DNA of 64,000 bases from Nematostella vectensis (Eukaryota; Cnidaria; Anthozoa; Actiniaria; Edwardsiidae). This document shows positions 1-12,060 of this stretch, one piece after another. Made by a program: the position numbers and the translations under genes. The first letter of the stretch is position 1; each line of letters opens with the position of its first letter. Location: the NCBI RefSeq assembly GCF_932526225.1, contig NC_064048.1, positions 3,899,937-3,963,936 on the forward strand, given 5' to 3'. Below the pieces are notes generated by a model. The model was given only the letters and a program-made list of their open reading frames with translations, made no database searches and was not told where the DNA came from.

Positions 1-317
1 TCAGGCAAAGAAAAACCTTGTTTTTTTTTGGCAAAGCAGGTTCTACTTGTATAAAAACTAATTTAGAGAAATTGATACAACTTATCACATTTGGCCGGCT
101 AAGGCTGGTACAGGAGAAAATGGGTCAATAAAACTAAAACCTTTTGTTTCTCCCAAAGATAAAACAAGGCAAAAATAAATGGTGTAATCCGTTGTTAATT
201 AAATAATTATTAAAATGACAAAAGATTTCTTATTAGATTTCTTATAGTCCATGTAATCCATTGAAATAAATAACAGCCCGATACACTGACCGCTGCCACA
301 ATGAAATAGTGCTTTAA

Positions 318-850
318 ACACGAGGTTCCGCTATAAAGGGAAAGCTCCTCCCACCCCCGGGCTCAAGAACAATCAGTTATCAATCAGCCGTCAATGAGTG
401 AACATGTCAGGGAAATTGCTCTGAGCGCTAAATTCAAATTTTATATTCTAAACCAAAATAAATATCATTCCTAGAGTTGTCCATCTAAAAATGTTTCTAT
501 CTATCGTAAAATAATGCTATACCAAGATGTGTGCGCTCTAAAATACGAGCATTTTCATCACAGCGCGAGAATAATTTATGCAGGTGCGCTAGATTATGGA
601 AAGCGCAAAATTCAAAATTTTGCACCGAAAACGTAAGTAAGAGCAGATAACTAATTTATCAATCTCTTATGACAACTGTCTTGTTACCTGTGCAAAAATA
701 ATTTCACTCCAGCCGACTTAGACTCAGAGATAAGCAATTTTACATAAGACTTTTAATTTGTGACAGCTAGCGTGGCAGTGTTCTGGTTATAATTGCAAAT
801 TTCAGCCCGGGGTTGGGAGGAGCTTTTACTTTTATAGCGGAACCTCGTGT
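318..850. mobile_element. MITE with long TIRs flanked by TTAA
   Basis: About 47 bp at the left end (ACACGAGGTTCCGCTATAAA onward, to CCCGGGCT) recurs inverted at the right end with a few mismatches. Both ends abut TTAA (314-317 and 851-854). TTAA target sites are the hallmark of piggyBac-type transposition, although the ends are not classic CCC. There is no coding capacity. It is a non-autonomous element left of, or within, the LDLR-like gene. The right TTAA is shared with the next element. Confidence 0.75.
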
Positions 851-854
851 TTAA

Positions 855-1317
855 CTAAACATGGTTTTGTTGTGAATACAGCATTAGACCCCTTCTCCAC
901 GTATCCGTTTTTGTTTTAAAACGCAACCTTTTTGTTACGGATACGGGTATCGTCCACACGGAAACGCGAAAACGATGATCAAAAACGGAACAATTTGAAA
1001 CGATCTCTAGAGTGAAACAATTTGAAAACGATACCCTTTCGGAGCCGTGGGGACGGACGAAAACGGAACCTTTCGAAAACGATGGCGTGATGACTAAGGT
1101 GCAGTCCACTTGGCGCGCGAGTACGCATGGGCTGTACAGCTTGTTATCGTTTTTCTGTCGTTTTTGCGTTTTCGTCGGGACGGGTCGTATCAAAATGAAA
1201 ACGATTCGCGTGGACGCAGATGTTTTTGAAAACGAAACAAAAAGGTTGCGTTTTCAAACGAAAACGGATACGTCGAGACGGGGTCTAATGCTGTATTCAC
1301 AACAAAACCATGTTTAG
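855..1317. mobile_element. Second TTAA-flanked MITE, abutting the first
   Basis: The ends read CTAAACATGGTTTTGTTGTG and its inverse, lie between TTAA at 851-854 and TTAA at 1318-1321, and the inverted similarity runs well inward (through the GCATTAGACCCC segment). It holds short ORFs on both strands that mirror each other because of the palindromic ends; these are not genes. It appears to have inserted into the right-hand TTAA of the preceding element. Confidence 0.75.
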
Positions 1318-1341
1318 TTAAACACGAGGTCAGCCATCTAA

Positions 1342-1516
1342 TGCCTGGAGAACACTAGTGACATAACGAGATGGGCGCGCGCACGCTTTTATTTTCGTAT
1401 GTTGAGCCCAACATAACGGTATGAACATAATGCGTATTTCTCTGACGTTATGTCGGTCTTCTGTCGAACCATTCACGCCTATGTCGTTTCGTTATGTCAC
1501 TAGTGTGCACCAGGCA
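1342..1516. mobile_element. Short MITE with TAA target duplication next to a splice donor
   Basis: 175 bp. The left end TGCCTGGAGAACACTAGTGA is matched by an inverted right end with two mismatches, flanked by TAA at 1339-1341 and 1517-1519. A 3-bp TWA target duplication suggests PIF/Harbinger. On the minus strand the right-hand TAA covers intron positions +6 to +8 of the donor at 1524/1523 of the LDLR-like gene. Confidence 0.7.
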
Positions 1517-1524
1517 TAACTTAC

Positions 1525-4500
1525 CCCGCTGATGGGTCGACTACGATAGCGCGCGGCTCGTCTAGTCCAGAGGAGAACAGGGTCATGCGGTGAGCCCCGG
1601 TCAGCTCCGCAACTTCGATCATGTTCTGCTCTCCGTCCGTCCAATAAATCTTTCTTCCGGACCAGTCCACCGTGACGTCATCAGGGACTTTTACGTCACC
1701 TACTATCTCTTCAACAGATCCTGATAATCGCACAAGCACAGTCAGACAGGCGTCATACAGAGCTGAACAGTAAAACCCACAGAATCCTACGTTTTTGTGA
1801 CCTTTGTACCAGATCCTGATAATCGTACAAGCACAGTCAGACAGGCTTCAGACAGCCCCAAACAGTAAAACTCACAGAATCCTACGTTTTTATGCCCTTT
1901 GTACCAGATCCTGATAATCGTACAAGCACAGTCAGACAGGCGTCAGACAGTCCGAAGTAAAACTCACAGAATCTTACGTTTGATGCCCCTTGTTCATAGC
2001 CGAGGGGTATATAATTTCGTCTGCGGTCAATCCATTCTGAACCGTAAATGCTCTTTTATGTGAGCAGCTTCCAATAACGGTATTTTACATTACCGGAATA
2101 TCGTGTCTAAAGTTAGGGCAATACATTGGGTCCCCCAATAAGTCAACTCGGATAACACGAGCTCCCTGCTAACACAAACTGCCCTTCGAGTTCCCTAGAG
2201 ACTAATTTTATGTCATTTAAACTCCCCGCTAACTCGATCTGGCTTTAGGAGGACCCCTAAATACTAATTCTTTCTTATTTCTACTCTGCCTACACGAACT
2301 TTCTGCTAAATCGAACCGGCAAAGTTCCCTAGAGATTTCTACTCGGATAACACGAAACCCCCACTAACGATTAAGTACGCAGCTGCTTTGTCTCCTATTA
2401 TCTTTGTTCTACAAAGGAGTTCTTTTGTCTCTATTCTTCTCGTTCTTTGTGTCGAGGTGCGGATATTGTTCATTTGCCCAATCAAATTGTAGCTCGTAGG
2501 AACTGCGTACTGACCCCCACTAACTTTAACATTCATTTCTGTTTCTCTTGAATGTTAGAATGAACGGGATCCACCCGTTTTTCTATCAGCACAAATTTAC
2601 CTGATCCGTCCAGCCTAGCGCGGTTAATCTTCTCAGCCTTTGCGTCTGTCCAGAAAATCAAGTTGGACTTGTAGTCGTAATCCAATCCGACCACACCCTT
2701 GCGTCCGGAGACGATAGCTTGGGATATTCCCCCGGATACAGTGACATTGCGGATGGAGAACTGGGACGAGTATACCAACGAGGGAAGGGTGCCTGAACAA
2801 TGAAAAGAGATGGAAATATAGGCTGTCTAACACAATATGCGATTGTCCACCAATTACTGTAAGCAATAAAACGTAATCTACCCACACTTCTCCGTCAAAT
2901 CTGTGTCCTGCTTTCACATGTGCTTATGCTTACGCTATGCTTATGTCGCATGAAAACCATTCCTTACCGTTTGCCCTGCACGTCTTGTCATCTTCGTCAA
3001 ATCTGTGTCCTGTTTTTACGTGCTTATGCTTACGCTGTGCTTATGTCGCGTAAAAATCATCCCTTTCCGTTTCCCCTCCACGTCCTGCCATCTCCGTCAA
3101 ATCTGTGTCCTGTTTTCACGTGGTTATGCTTACGCTATGCTTATGTCGCATGAAAACCATTCTTTACCGTTTGCCCTGCACGTCTTGCCTTCTCCGTTAA
3201 ATCTGTGTCCTGTTTTCAAATGTGCTTATACTTACGCTATGCTTAGGTTGCGTGAAAACTAGCCCTTGCCGTTTGCCCTGCACGTCTTGCCATCCCCGTC
3301 AAGTCTGCGCAACATTCTCAGAAGTGCTTAAATTTATCGTTTTTCTTATGTCGCATGAAAACCATTCCTTACCGTTTGCCCTGCACGTCTTGCCATCCCC
3401 GTCAAGTCTGCGCAACATTCTCAGAAGTGCTTAACTTTATCGTTTTTCTTATGTCGCATGAAAACCATCCCTTACCGTTTGCCCTGCACGTCCTGCCATC
3501 TCCGTCAATTCGGTAGCCTGGCAGACAGCTGCACTTGAAGCTTCCCTTCAGGTTTTCACACACCTGACTGCATGTACCGTACTCTGCGCACTCGTCGATA
3601 TCTAGAAGCATAGCAAGCATTAAAGCCGCATTGTCACCAGTTTACTTCCGGAGGTCCGTAGGAAACCTCAACAGTCAAAAAACAAAAGAATCTGATAGAA
3701 TCCGCGCTATAAAACGGGCCATCCGCTCTAAATTTTTAGTCAAATCCTCGAAGAAAAGACACACTGCTTTTAAAATTTTTAAATATTTTCCGCAGTTTCC
3801 GTTAAAAATCACCAGAGATTGTTACGTAATCGACCGGAAGTAAACTGGTGACAATGAGGCTTTAAACAAGGCCAATCACGCCGCCATTTTATGCTCCGGC
3901 TCAATGGCGAGTCACACAAAGCATCCATTTCCATCGGCTAATTCAACCGAGTAATCGGGAGATATTTTCAATCATTCGTAGAGTGTAAATTTCACGCGAG
4001 TAAATCAATTGAAAATTAATTACGTGAGTCCTTGTGCAAGCTAGAAGAATGCAGAAGAAGCTAGAAGAATCAATTAAGTGACGTAGATCACTTGCTAAAA
4101 TATTTTTGGTTTCGGTTTTTGTTATACGGAAAAATGGCAATAAAATATGGTTATTTCAAGATTTTCTTGCATAAACTGTTCTAAAAAAAAATTTAAAAAT
4201 TTAAAAAAAAAACAGGATCAAAGGTATGGCCGAGTAGGACTCTTTAGGACTTTGGACTCACCGACACACAGGCGTGCGCCCTGCAATTTGTATCCTGAGA
4301 AGCAGCTACAGTTGTACCCCAAGGTGAGGTCGTTGCATTTCTGGCTGCAGTGACCATTGTGATCCTTACACTCATCTATGTCTGGAAAACAGGAGGAAAT
4401 AAGATGAAATCATGAAACTGTGGCGGACATGACCCAGGGGCGTATCTAGAGAAAACGCAGGGCGGGGTCCGGACCCTCTATGTACACAAGCCTGGTACCA

Positions 4501-7500
4501 TTCATCATCAAAACGAGGGAGTTAGTGAATACTGGTCTATTCTAATGGAAGCAGAAGATTTGGCGTATGTAACAGGGAGTAATTGTATTTTCCCTATGGA
4601 ATATTATTGGGAACGTGCGCTAAGAGAACATGGGACCTTTTGGGTGGCAAGTTTAAGCCAAAATAAACAGAGAAATTACTGCACCCGTCACACCAGAGAA
4701 AGACAAAAATAATATAATTTAAATGAAAATAAACCCTTTCTAAAAAAAACTTTCTTGCTTCGTTTGTAACGGCTAAATAGGTTGTTTTTTTTTGTTACTG
4801 TTATTTTGCCGCTTAAAGCCGCATTGTCACCAGTTTACTTCCGGTCGATTACGTAACAATCTCTTTTCTTCGGAAAACGCGAAAAATATTTCAAAATATT
4901 GAAAGCTGTGTGTTTATTGGAAGTTTCTTTGAGTATGTGATTGATAATTTAGAGCGGATGGCCTATTTAATATCTCGGATTTTAAAAGATTCTTTTGTCT
5001 TTTAACGGTTGAGGTTTCCGTCGGACCTCCGGAAGTAAACTGGTGACAATGCGGCTTTAAAGCCTGATCGCGCGCCACCGATAAAGTCACGTTATATCTG
5101 AGCGCTTGTCCTCTATTCCCTTTTGACTTACTGCATCTCAAGGGCTCGTCCTCCCCATCCTGACAGTCCCTCGTTCCATCGCAAACCTTTGACTCTGGAA
5201 TGCACCGGCCGGTACTCTGACATTTGAACTCACCAGGCATGCAAGGTGGTGGTGTGACTAAAAGAGACACAGCAAAAAATGTGAGATATAGAGTGAGAAA
5301 AATCAATTAAAAAGATATACCAGGGTCGTAGCCAGGAGCCCCCTCCCCCCTTTTAGCAGCCAAAAATACAGTAAATGTATGAGACATTATCTAAAATACA
5401 GGAGAAAATGCCTTTAAAGGGCCTTTCAGGCCCCCTCCTGTTAAAAATCCTGGCTACGCCGCTGTATACCCAAGGCACACGAACTAGCCTTACAGCACAA
5501 CACAAGGACACCTTGACAGTTTTGTGAAGGAAGCTCGAAATGCGAAAAAAAAAACGTGCTATCTGATTGACATCAGCTAGACTAGCCAACCAGCGAGACA
5601 ACGAAACGTCTCCAGTGCTCTTCAGATTATGACGGAACCCAGTAAATCCAGCGAATGGAAAGAATACATCTTGCACGCAAATTAACCATACAGCACACTG
5701 TAAGCAAGAGTGTGGCTTAAAATGCAGATAATATGACTGTTGGGCGAAAGAATGCAAATATAAGTGGGTATACATCTGAGCTCAATCAGCAGGCAAGTAG
5801 GATAAAAATTTATTAGGATAAAAATTATTAGGATTATTTATTAGGCTAAAGATTTATTATCGTGACAGGGCCGTAGCAGGGGGTGGGCACTGGGGTTACC
5901 CCCCCCCCCCCTAATATTTTCAAAAATTATAAGGAAATGACCAGTAGGGGCGTGGCTGTGCCCCCATTGTTTTCTTAATGTTTCTGTATTGTGCCCCCAG
6001 AATAATTCAATGCCTGGTATGGCTATGCGTGCAAAGAAGTACATACCACATGCTTTTTCATCTGAGCTGTCTCGGCAGTTGCTGGTGCCGTCACATCTCT
6101 GAGAGCTTGTAATGCACTGTCCATTCGCACAGGTGAACTCAGAACTTGCGCAATTTGATTTTCCTGTCAAAACAGCTTATTTAATACTAACAAAAAAAAG
6201 TGAAGTATTTATTTAGAAAACTTAGGTTAGTGAGGATGTTTGATATATGGATGTTACACAGTAAAATATTCTACAGTTGTTGCACCCCTAACCTTCTTTC
6301 GAAAAATAAAACTGCCTGTCTACATTGGAGACCAGTGACAAGACACACTAACTCACATTTGTTACATGTAGAGTTACATGCAATGTGCATTTGATTATGT
6401 CTCATGCTGTTAAAGTGAGCCATACAAAATATTTTACTTGTTTCATTTTCTCTCACGCTAACCACTCAAGAGACCGCAACTATTGTTGCATTTTTTTTTC
6501 AAAACTTACGACATCCTTTCTCGTCCGAGCCATCTGAGCAGTCTTTCTCCCCATCACACCTCCAGTGACCCAGCACACACTCCCCATTCCTGCACTTGAA
6601 CATGCCAACTGAGCACCGCCTTGGGGACACTGATGCCGTTGGACAGCCACTTTCGTCTGAGCTGTCTGGGCAGTCATTGTCTCCGTCACACTTCCATTGG
6701 CTGGGGATGCATTTTCTCCTTGAGGTACGGCATGTAAACTCTGTGATTTTGCACGACTTAGAGGCTGTGGGGACAAAATCATATGAGCAACAGATGGTTA
6801 AAGCACCATTGTCACCAGAAGTCCAGAGGGCCGATGGAAACCTCAACCGCAAAGAGAGAAAAGAATCTATCGGAATTCGCGCTATTAAACAGGCCATTAT
6901 CAGTCATAACCCTCAAAGAAACTTCCAATAGAAACACTGCTTTTAAAATTTTCAAATATTTTTTTGCGTTTTCCGGTAAAATTCATCGAAGATTGTTATG
7001 AAATCGACTGGAAGTAAACTGATGACAAAGCGGCTTTAAGGGGGCAGTTCACACCCTCCCTACAGTGATTTTCCTACATATTTTACGCAGCCATATCATA
7101 TAATGTGCTCTTGTGATTCGTGGTCACAGCTTTAAAGAGGAGAATAACACCAGATGTCTCGTTTTGTATATATCTTCATTTCTCAGTTGAATTCCGATAA
7201 CTTACTGCTATTCTGACTCACCACAAAGAGACTCCTTCTCATCACTGCCATCATTACAGTCATTATCTCCATCACAAGTCCAGCTGTTTGATATACAATC
7301 ACCATTGGAGCATGTGAACTGGTTGGAAGCGCAGGTCCGTTGAACTGAAAAACACAGAACAACCAAAGATCAGATTGTTATTGGCCAAAAGTGGGCACAA
7401 AGTCTTAAAAATTCTCAGTCAAACTTCGATATATAGGCATTTTTAGCAAAAAAAAATTTGAGAGGCAGCCTTCTCAAAAAGATTTTTAGGAGCAGGCTAT

Positions 7501-9523
7501 TGTGAGTTCTGAGGCGGTTTGGTTGCCAAACACGCCCACTGTCAAACATCCAGGAGGAGGCTGCTCGTTGAGTCGACAGATGGCCAGTTGTGAGAGGTAG
7601 TTCAACTGTTTTCTGTAATAAGAAACACATTTATTGTTTACATGTACCTGATTTGCAGACACCATTCCTATCCTCATCTGAGTTGTCCCCGCAGTCATCT
7701 TGGTTATCACACGTCCAAGATCTTGATATACATTTGCGATTTGAGCACATAAACTCATCAGCTCCACAAGTCACATTGCCTATATAGAAAGGAGATAATA
7801 CACCTGTCAGAGATATATGGTAGACAGTATGTATGTAATAGGTCAATTGATCTTATAGAAGGGGCGGTGGTGCAGAGGACTTGTACAAGGGATAATGTAT
7901 TAATGGATGGGTGGTACAAAAGGGCTGTACACAGGAAAACGTGATAAGGGAGTGGGTGGTACAAGGAATAACGTGATAAGGGAGGGGGTGGTACAAGGGA
8001 TAACGTGATAAGGGAGGGGGTGGTACAAGGGATAACGTGATAAGGGAGAGGGTGGTACAAGGGATAACGTGATAAGGGAGAGGGTGGTACAAGGGATAAC
8101 GTGATAAGGGAGGGGGTGGTACAAGGGATAACGTGGTAAGGGAGTCCTGGTACAAGAAATAACGTGATAAGGGAGGGGTGTTACAAGAAATAACGTAAAT
8201 AAGGGAGTGGTGGTACAAGGGATAACGTGATAAGGGAGGGCAGGTACAAGGGATAACGTGATAAGGGAGTGGTGGTACAAGGGATAACGTGATAAGGGAG
8301 GGGGTGGTACAAGGGATAACGTGATAAGGGAAGGGTGGTACAAGGGATAACGTGGTAAGGGAGGGGGTGGTACAAGGGATAACGTGATAAGGGAGGGGTG
8401 GTACAATGAATAACATGATAAGAGATATGCGGTACAGAGGAGCTGTACAAGGGATAACATAATAAGGGAGGGGTGGTAAGGTAAGAAAGGGACAGAACAG
8501 ATCTTGTTTTACCCTCAAAAATAGGAGCTAAAATGTGTGGGAATATTGACTTTCCCAATAATATCAAGTAGAACTAAAAAAATATTTTCTTATTATTTAG
8601 GGATTTCTGGGACGTAGCAGGCCGCGAAATATTAGAGGGCACATTACAGAAACATAAAGATAATATTGGGGGGCACAGCCACACCCCTACTGGTCATTTC
8701 CTTATAATTTTTTTAAACAAGGGGTAGCACATACCCCATTGCCCCCCCCCCCCCCTGCTACGGCCCTGGATTTATAGAAAAAATGAGATTAAAAAAGTAA
8801 TACTTCAATTTTTTTTATTAAATATCTTGAAATGTATCATGTTTTTGCAAAAACGACACTTGTTCAGGTACTATTTTGAGCCTTGCCTTTGGCAACTTAC
8901 CGCAATTGCTCTCATCTGATCGGTATCCATCTCTACAATCATCCTCCCCATCACATTTCCAGGTTGCCTGGATGCATTTCCCATTTCTACAAGTAAACTG
9001 GTCTTGCAGGCAGGTCTTGGGCGCTGACATTAAAGAGAAAAAATTAGGTTATGGATCAGAGTAGCTTTCCTTCATATGCATTGTTTCCATTTAAACAATA
9101 TAATTTATTTGATGTCTTTCAACTGTGTTTCCATGGGTTAATCATCTTTTCAGTCTCCCCACCAATGCCAAAAAAGAATCAAATTTCCTTAGAGGGTTGA
9201 AGTTGACAGATAATGCATATATTTAAAAATGGTCTAAATTTATTTCACAACTAGAAAACAAAATGCAATATTCATAGCAAAAAACATGTGTTGGACTCCT
9301 GTGTTGGATTCTTCATCAATCCATTATGAGAGCACCCCTATGGTACCACTAAAATCAACCTGTGAGGGTACCCCTTAGATTGACATGGACATACCACAGC
9401 CTTGCTCATCAGATCCATCACTACAATCGTCCTCTCCATCACATCTCCATCGTAGGACTATACACTTCTGGTCGGAGACACACTCAAACTGGCCATGGGA
9501 ACAGTGGAACCCGCTACTTGCAG
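1525..9523 (-). CDS. VLDLR/LDLR-like lipoprotein receptor, partial (both ends missing)
   Basis: Exons in transcript order: 9523-9395, 9023-8901, 7779-7648, 7344-7222, 6764-6510, 6163-6047, 5257-5132, 4381-4262, 3601-3476, 2792-2601, 1720-1525. All have AG/GT borders and the frames join. The first seven exons give eight LDL-A repeats (6764-6510 holds two), each with six cysteines and an acidic calcium site such as CSDGSDE, CGDNSDE or CQDGEDE. Next come two EGF domains (the second begins DIDEC, calcium-binding type) and YWTD propeller blades (LIFWTD, KIYWTD). Eight LDL-A, EGF, EGF, YWTD is the order of vertebrate VLDLR/LRP8, which are endocytic receptors for lipoproteins and reelin-type ligands; ligand and function here are inferred. 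Most exons are multiples of three in phase 1, typical of shuffled modules. The signal peptide exon was not found upstream. The rest of the propeller, the transmembrane segment and the NPxY tail lie beyond position 1. A larger LRP-like protein is possible. Confidence 0.88.
1716..2000. repeat. 95-bp tandem repeat (3 copies) including a splice acceptor
   Basis: The sequence AGATCCTGATAATCG recurs at 1716, 1811 and 1906, exactly 95 bp apart, with most of the intervening sequence conserved. The first copy overlaps the start of the YWTD exon, so every unit carries the minus-strand acceptor ending TTATCAG and the first exon bases. Confidence 0.88.
2885..3525. repeat. About 102-bp tandem repeat (about 6-7 copies) including an EGF exon end and donor
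   Basis: CCGTCAAATCTGTGTCCTG and variants recur near 2890, 2995, 3096, 3195, 3296, 3401 and 3503. The last copy is the 3' end of the real EGF exon (3601-3476). On the minus strand several units still carry the final codons of that exon followed by GTAAGG; others have a damaged donor (GGAAAG, GCAAGG). Confidence 0.85.
3624..3861. mobile_element. TTAA MITE, family copy 1
   Basis: Flanked by TTAA at 3620-3623 and 3862-3865. The ends are AGCCGCATTGTCACCAGTTT and its inverse. Same family as 4817-5056, 6802-7035 and 23661-23907. It lies in an LDLR-like intron, about 20 bp upstream of the acceptor of the second EGF exon. Confidence 0.85.
4817..5056. mobile_element. TTAA MITE, family copy 2
   Basis: Flanked by TTAA at 4813-4816 and 5057-5060, with near-perfect inverted ends (AGCCGCATTGTCACCAGTTT). 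The interior shares an A/T-rich core (CGAAAAATATTTCAAAATAT) with the copy at 23661. It sits in the intron after the last LDL-A exon. Confidence 0.87.
5321..5464. mobile_element. hAT-like short MITE
   Basis: The left end CAGGGTCGTAGCCAGGA matches the inverted right end with two mismatches. TATAC flanks both sides; a full 8-bp hAT duplication is not visible. Non-coding and intronic. Confidence 0.55.
5866..6020. mobile_element. CAGGGCCGTAGCAGG repeat family, copy
   Basis: The left end CAGGGCCGTAGCAGGGGG is followed by a C-run and a segment (AAGGAAATGACCAGTAGGGG) also found at about 8609-8768, 37137-37300 and 45084-45249. The CAGGG end and the opposite CCCTG end at 8768 suggest a hAT-type MITE. 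The right end of this copy is degraded. Confidence 0.55.
6802..7035. mobile_element. TTAA MITE, family copy 3 (diverged)
   Basis: Flanked by TTAA at 6798-6801 and 7036-7039. The ends are AGCACCATTGTCACCAG and GATGACAAAGCGGCT. Intronic, about 35 bp upstream of the acceptor of the double LDL-A exon. Confidence 0.8.
7853..8490. repeat. 32-bp minisatellite, about 18-20 copies
   Basis: The unit GGGATAACGTGATAAGGGAG plus GGGGTGGTACAA is repeated with small length changes between LDL-A exons 2 and 3. The long minus-strand open frames across it (PLSRYPLYH-type repeats) are artefacts of the array. Confidence 0.95.
8609..8768. mobile_element. CAGGGCCGTAGCAGG repeat family, reverse-oriented copy
   Basis: The right end CCCCTGCTACGGCCCTG is the inverse of the end at 5866. 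The left end GGGACGTAGCAGGCC is a weaker inverted match. It contains the shared GACCAG/CACAGCCAC segment and a C-run. Intronic, non-coding. Confidence 0.6.
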
Positions 9524-12060
9524 CTGGAAGTCAAGTACAATATAGTCAGTCCTATATTTGTGCATCAAGCGAAGGCAGTATTTCCTGAAGCTTATTTAAA
9601 GGACTAACACTGGATTGGTCATGCACTATCACAACAAAAACAAAACAGCATGGTGAAAACATTGCGAAAGATTTTATGAACTAGCTAGCCAGCACAACAA
9701 AAAGATACGCCCAATTTTCAAATATCTTATGGTTCATTCTAAATCAATTTATTTACAATTCATCACTAAGGCACTGCTCATACCATGTCAGATCAAAAAA
9801 AAAGAGGCAAAAAAACATTTCTGTATTAATATAGCTTATAAATCAGCAGAACCAATTACAGTTCACAGGCTCGCCCACTCAAATATTCACTCATTAAAAC
9901 ATTCAAAGAGGGCTAAAAATAACAGGGAAACCCAAATAATTCAAGTTCTGATAAAAAATAAATCAACCAGTAAATAATCTTAATGGCCTATATCTTCAAA
10001 AAGAGCTTCACAAAAATCTCAACTCAGAATTTAGCCTTGAGGAGTACCTCCTATATAACCACAAAATTTATTTCACTTAACTCGAAGTGACCTCTTAAAT
10101 AATGTCTGTCTTGAAAGACGCTATTAAAAATGCTACCGACGCTATAGTTTGTTTGAACACAATGCTGCCTTGAAAAAGCGATTCTATACCTGCTAAGTGT
10201 AAAAGGACTCAAAGAATGTATTAATTCTAAAAGCAGGATATTTCGTCATGTAGCAACTACGACATGTTTGATAATGCAGTTTGAATATTTATCAACCGGT
10301 GTTTTATTGTCGCCTTTGAAAGCGAGAAGCTTGGGTTTCACCATACCTGTGGCAAAAATCTTTTACAAACTATTATTTTGAGAATTATTAAAGGAAACCC
10401 ATTTTCTTTTAGAGTGCCCTCAAAGCGGAAATAGATCCGTCGAGGCTTTGTTGACATCGAAATACAAAAGCGCGCGAATTTGCTCAAATAAAAATGTTAA
10501 AAATTAACCGCGTAGAATTCAAAGAATCGAGTTTCTTTTCTTTCATATGGTTAGCTAGTAGCAAAACTGAAACGGATGAAAAAAAATGTGCTTATTAAAG
10601 ATAATAAAAGTTGTACGCACAAAAGACTTGATAGTGAGTTTTGGTTGTAAACAATGACTGATGCAATATTCTAACAAGTCTCGTGGGATTTTTGAAGAAT
10701 TTGAATTGTAAAACACTACTGTCTAGCTGACAAAAATGTACAAGGCTCTGTTAATCAAAATGAAATAAGTACGTGTATAACCGTGCTAATGTGTCGATTT
10801 TTAGAAGACAAGGACCATTCATAAAAAAAAGGTTTTCAAAGGAGCTGAAAAATTGTGTAAAAATCCCCACGCAAAACGTCGAGTACATAGATAAAGAGAG
10901 AAAAAAGCCAAAATCAAGAACTCTGTGGAACGAAAATAATAGAATAATAGGTAGGATAAATAATAATTAAGAGTATTCCTTTAGTCCAGAAGTGAGAAAG
11001 AAAGAGACAAAAATTTAAGCTTATTCTGTCTGTGTTGATTAAGCTGAGTTTGAAAACGTTTGCCGGTTGGCTATCGGAGTTAAATACAAATGCGTCATAC
11101 ACAAATGAAAACGTAGTACAAAAACCCACGCCTTGAACTTAAAACGCAAGTTTATGACCGAATACTGTTAAATTTCAGGTAAATCTAGTGAAAGGAATAC
11201 TGGCTTTTGTAGCCACCATACAACACGTGGCCGAGGGTAGTTCATTTCATTCATCACGACACACCGATTCTCACTTACCGTTCGTAGTAAAAATCCCACA
11301 CAAATTAACCAATATTAAAAAAGCCAGAAAGGTCTCAACCTTTGGACCTAAAAGGCTCATGCTGAGGCCTTCCTTTTTGGGGGCTAAATTCTTGTGATTT
11401 CTTTTAGGTTTACGCTTGAAGCGCCCTCAAGCCGGTGTCTAGTTTCGAGGGTCGTTGCTTTCAAAAGACTACAATGTTTATGTTGACACGCGCGCAATGC
11501 ATTTCTATTATACGTTGCTTGGCGCGAATAAATGTGACGTAACGAGCACGCCCCCACAATTTTACATACCCCGAGTGAATTTTTAGTTGTTAATCTAAGG
11601 GCATAGCAACTCAGAATTCACACCTAGCACAATATCTTGTTTATTTGAACGAGACGGTGAGTCTGCAACGTTTGCAATTCTCACGAAATACCTTGCGCAA
11701 GAAATAAGCTCTCTGAAATTCAAGACGAGACAATAATAGACTATCGCCTCGGGCTTTCCTTGTCTTTGTTTAGAAAATCGTGGTCTCATGAAAGAGATTT
11801 TTACTCTGCCATCAGCGAGAATCCCCTGTGGAATAAATGTATGTACCACCATTTCCGCTGTTTCACTTCCAACACATGCAATAAGTAATCACGGATTTAG
11901 TAAACGACTAAAAAATATGTGCTGACAGCAAAGGGGAATAAATTTCAGTATAAATAGATTTTATACTCTATATTTGGCTCGGAAATCCAGTGCAATGTTT
12001 TGTCTATATCTTAATCCCTCCGGAATGAGGCCAAAATCTATTAATTTTCTTATACAGTAT
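9524..12060. other. No gene recognised
   Basis: AT-rich sequence upstream of the first LDL-A exon found. No signal-peptide exon with a convincing donor, no RNA gene and no clear repeat was seen. The first exon and promoter of the LDLR-like gene should lie here or farther right. Confidence 0.5.

Noticed and set aside
855-1317. ORFs of 101 and 112 aa on opposite strands with similar ends
   Set aside because: Mirror translations of the inverted repeats of a MITE.
7853-8567. Minus-strand ORFs of 100-221 aa rich in [16 protein letters not shown] repeats
   Set aside because: They follow the 32-bp minisatellite in several frames at once and lie between two LDL-A exons; no domain or start context.
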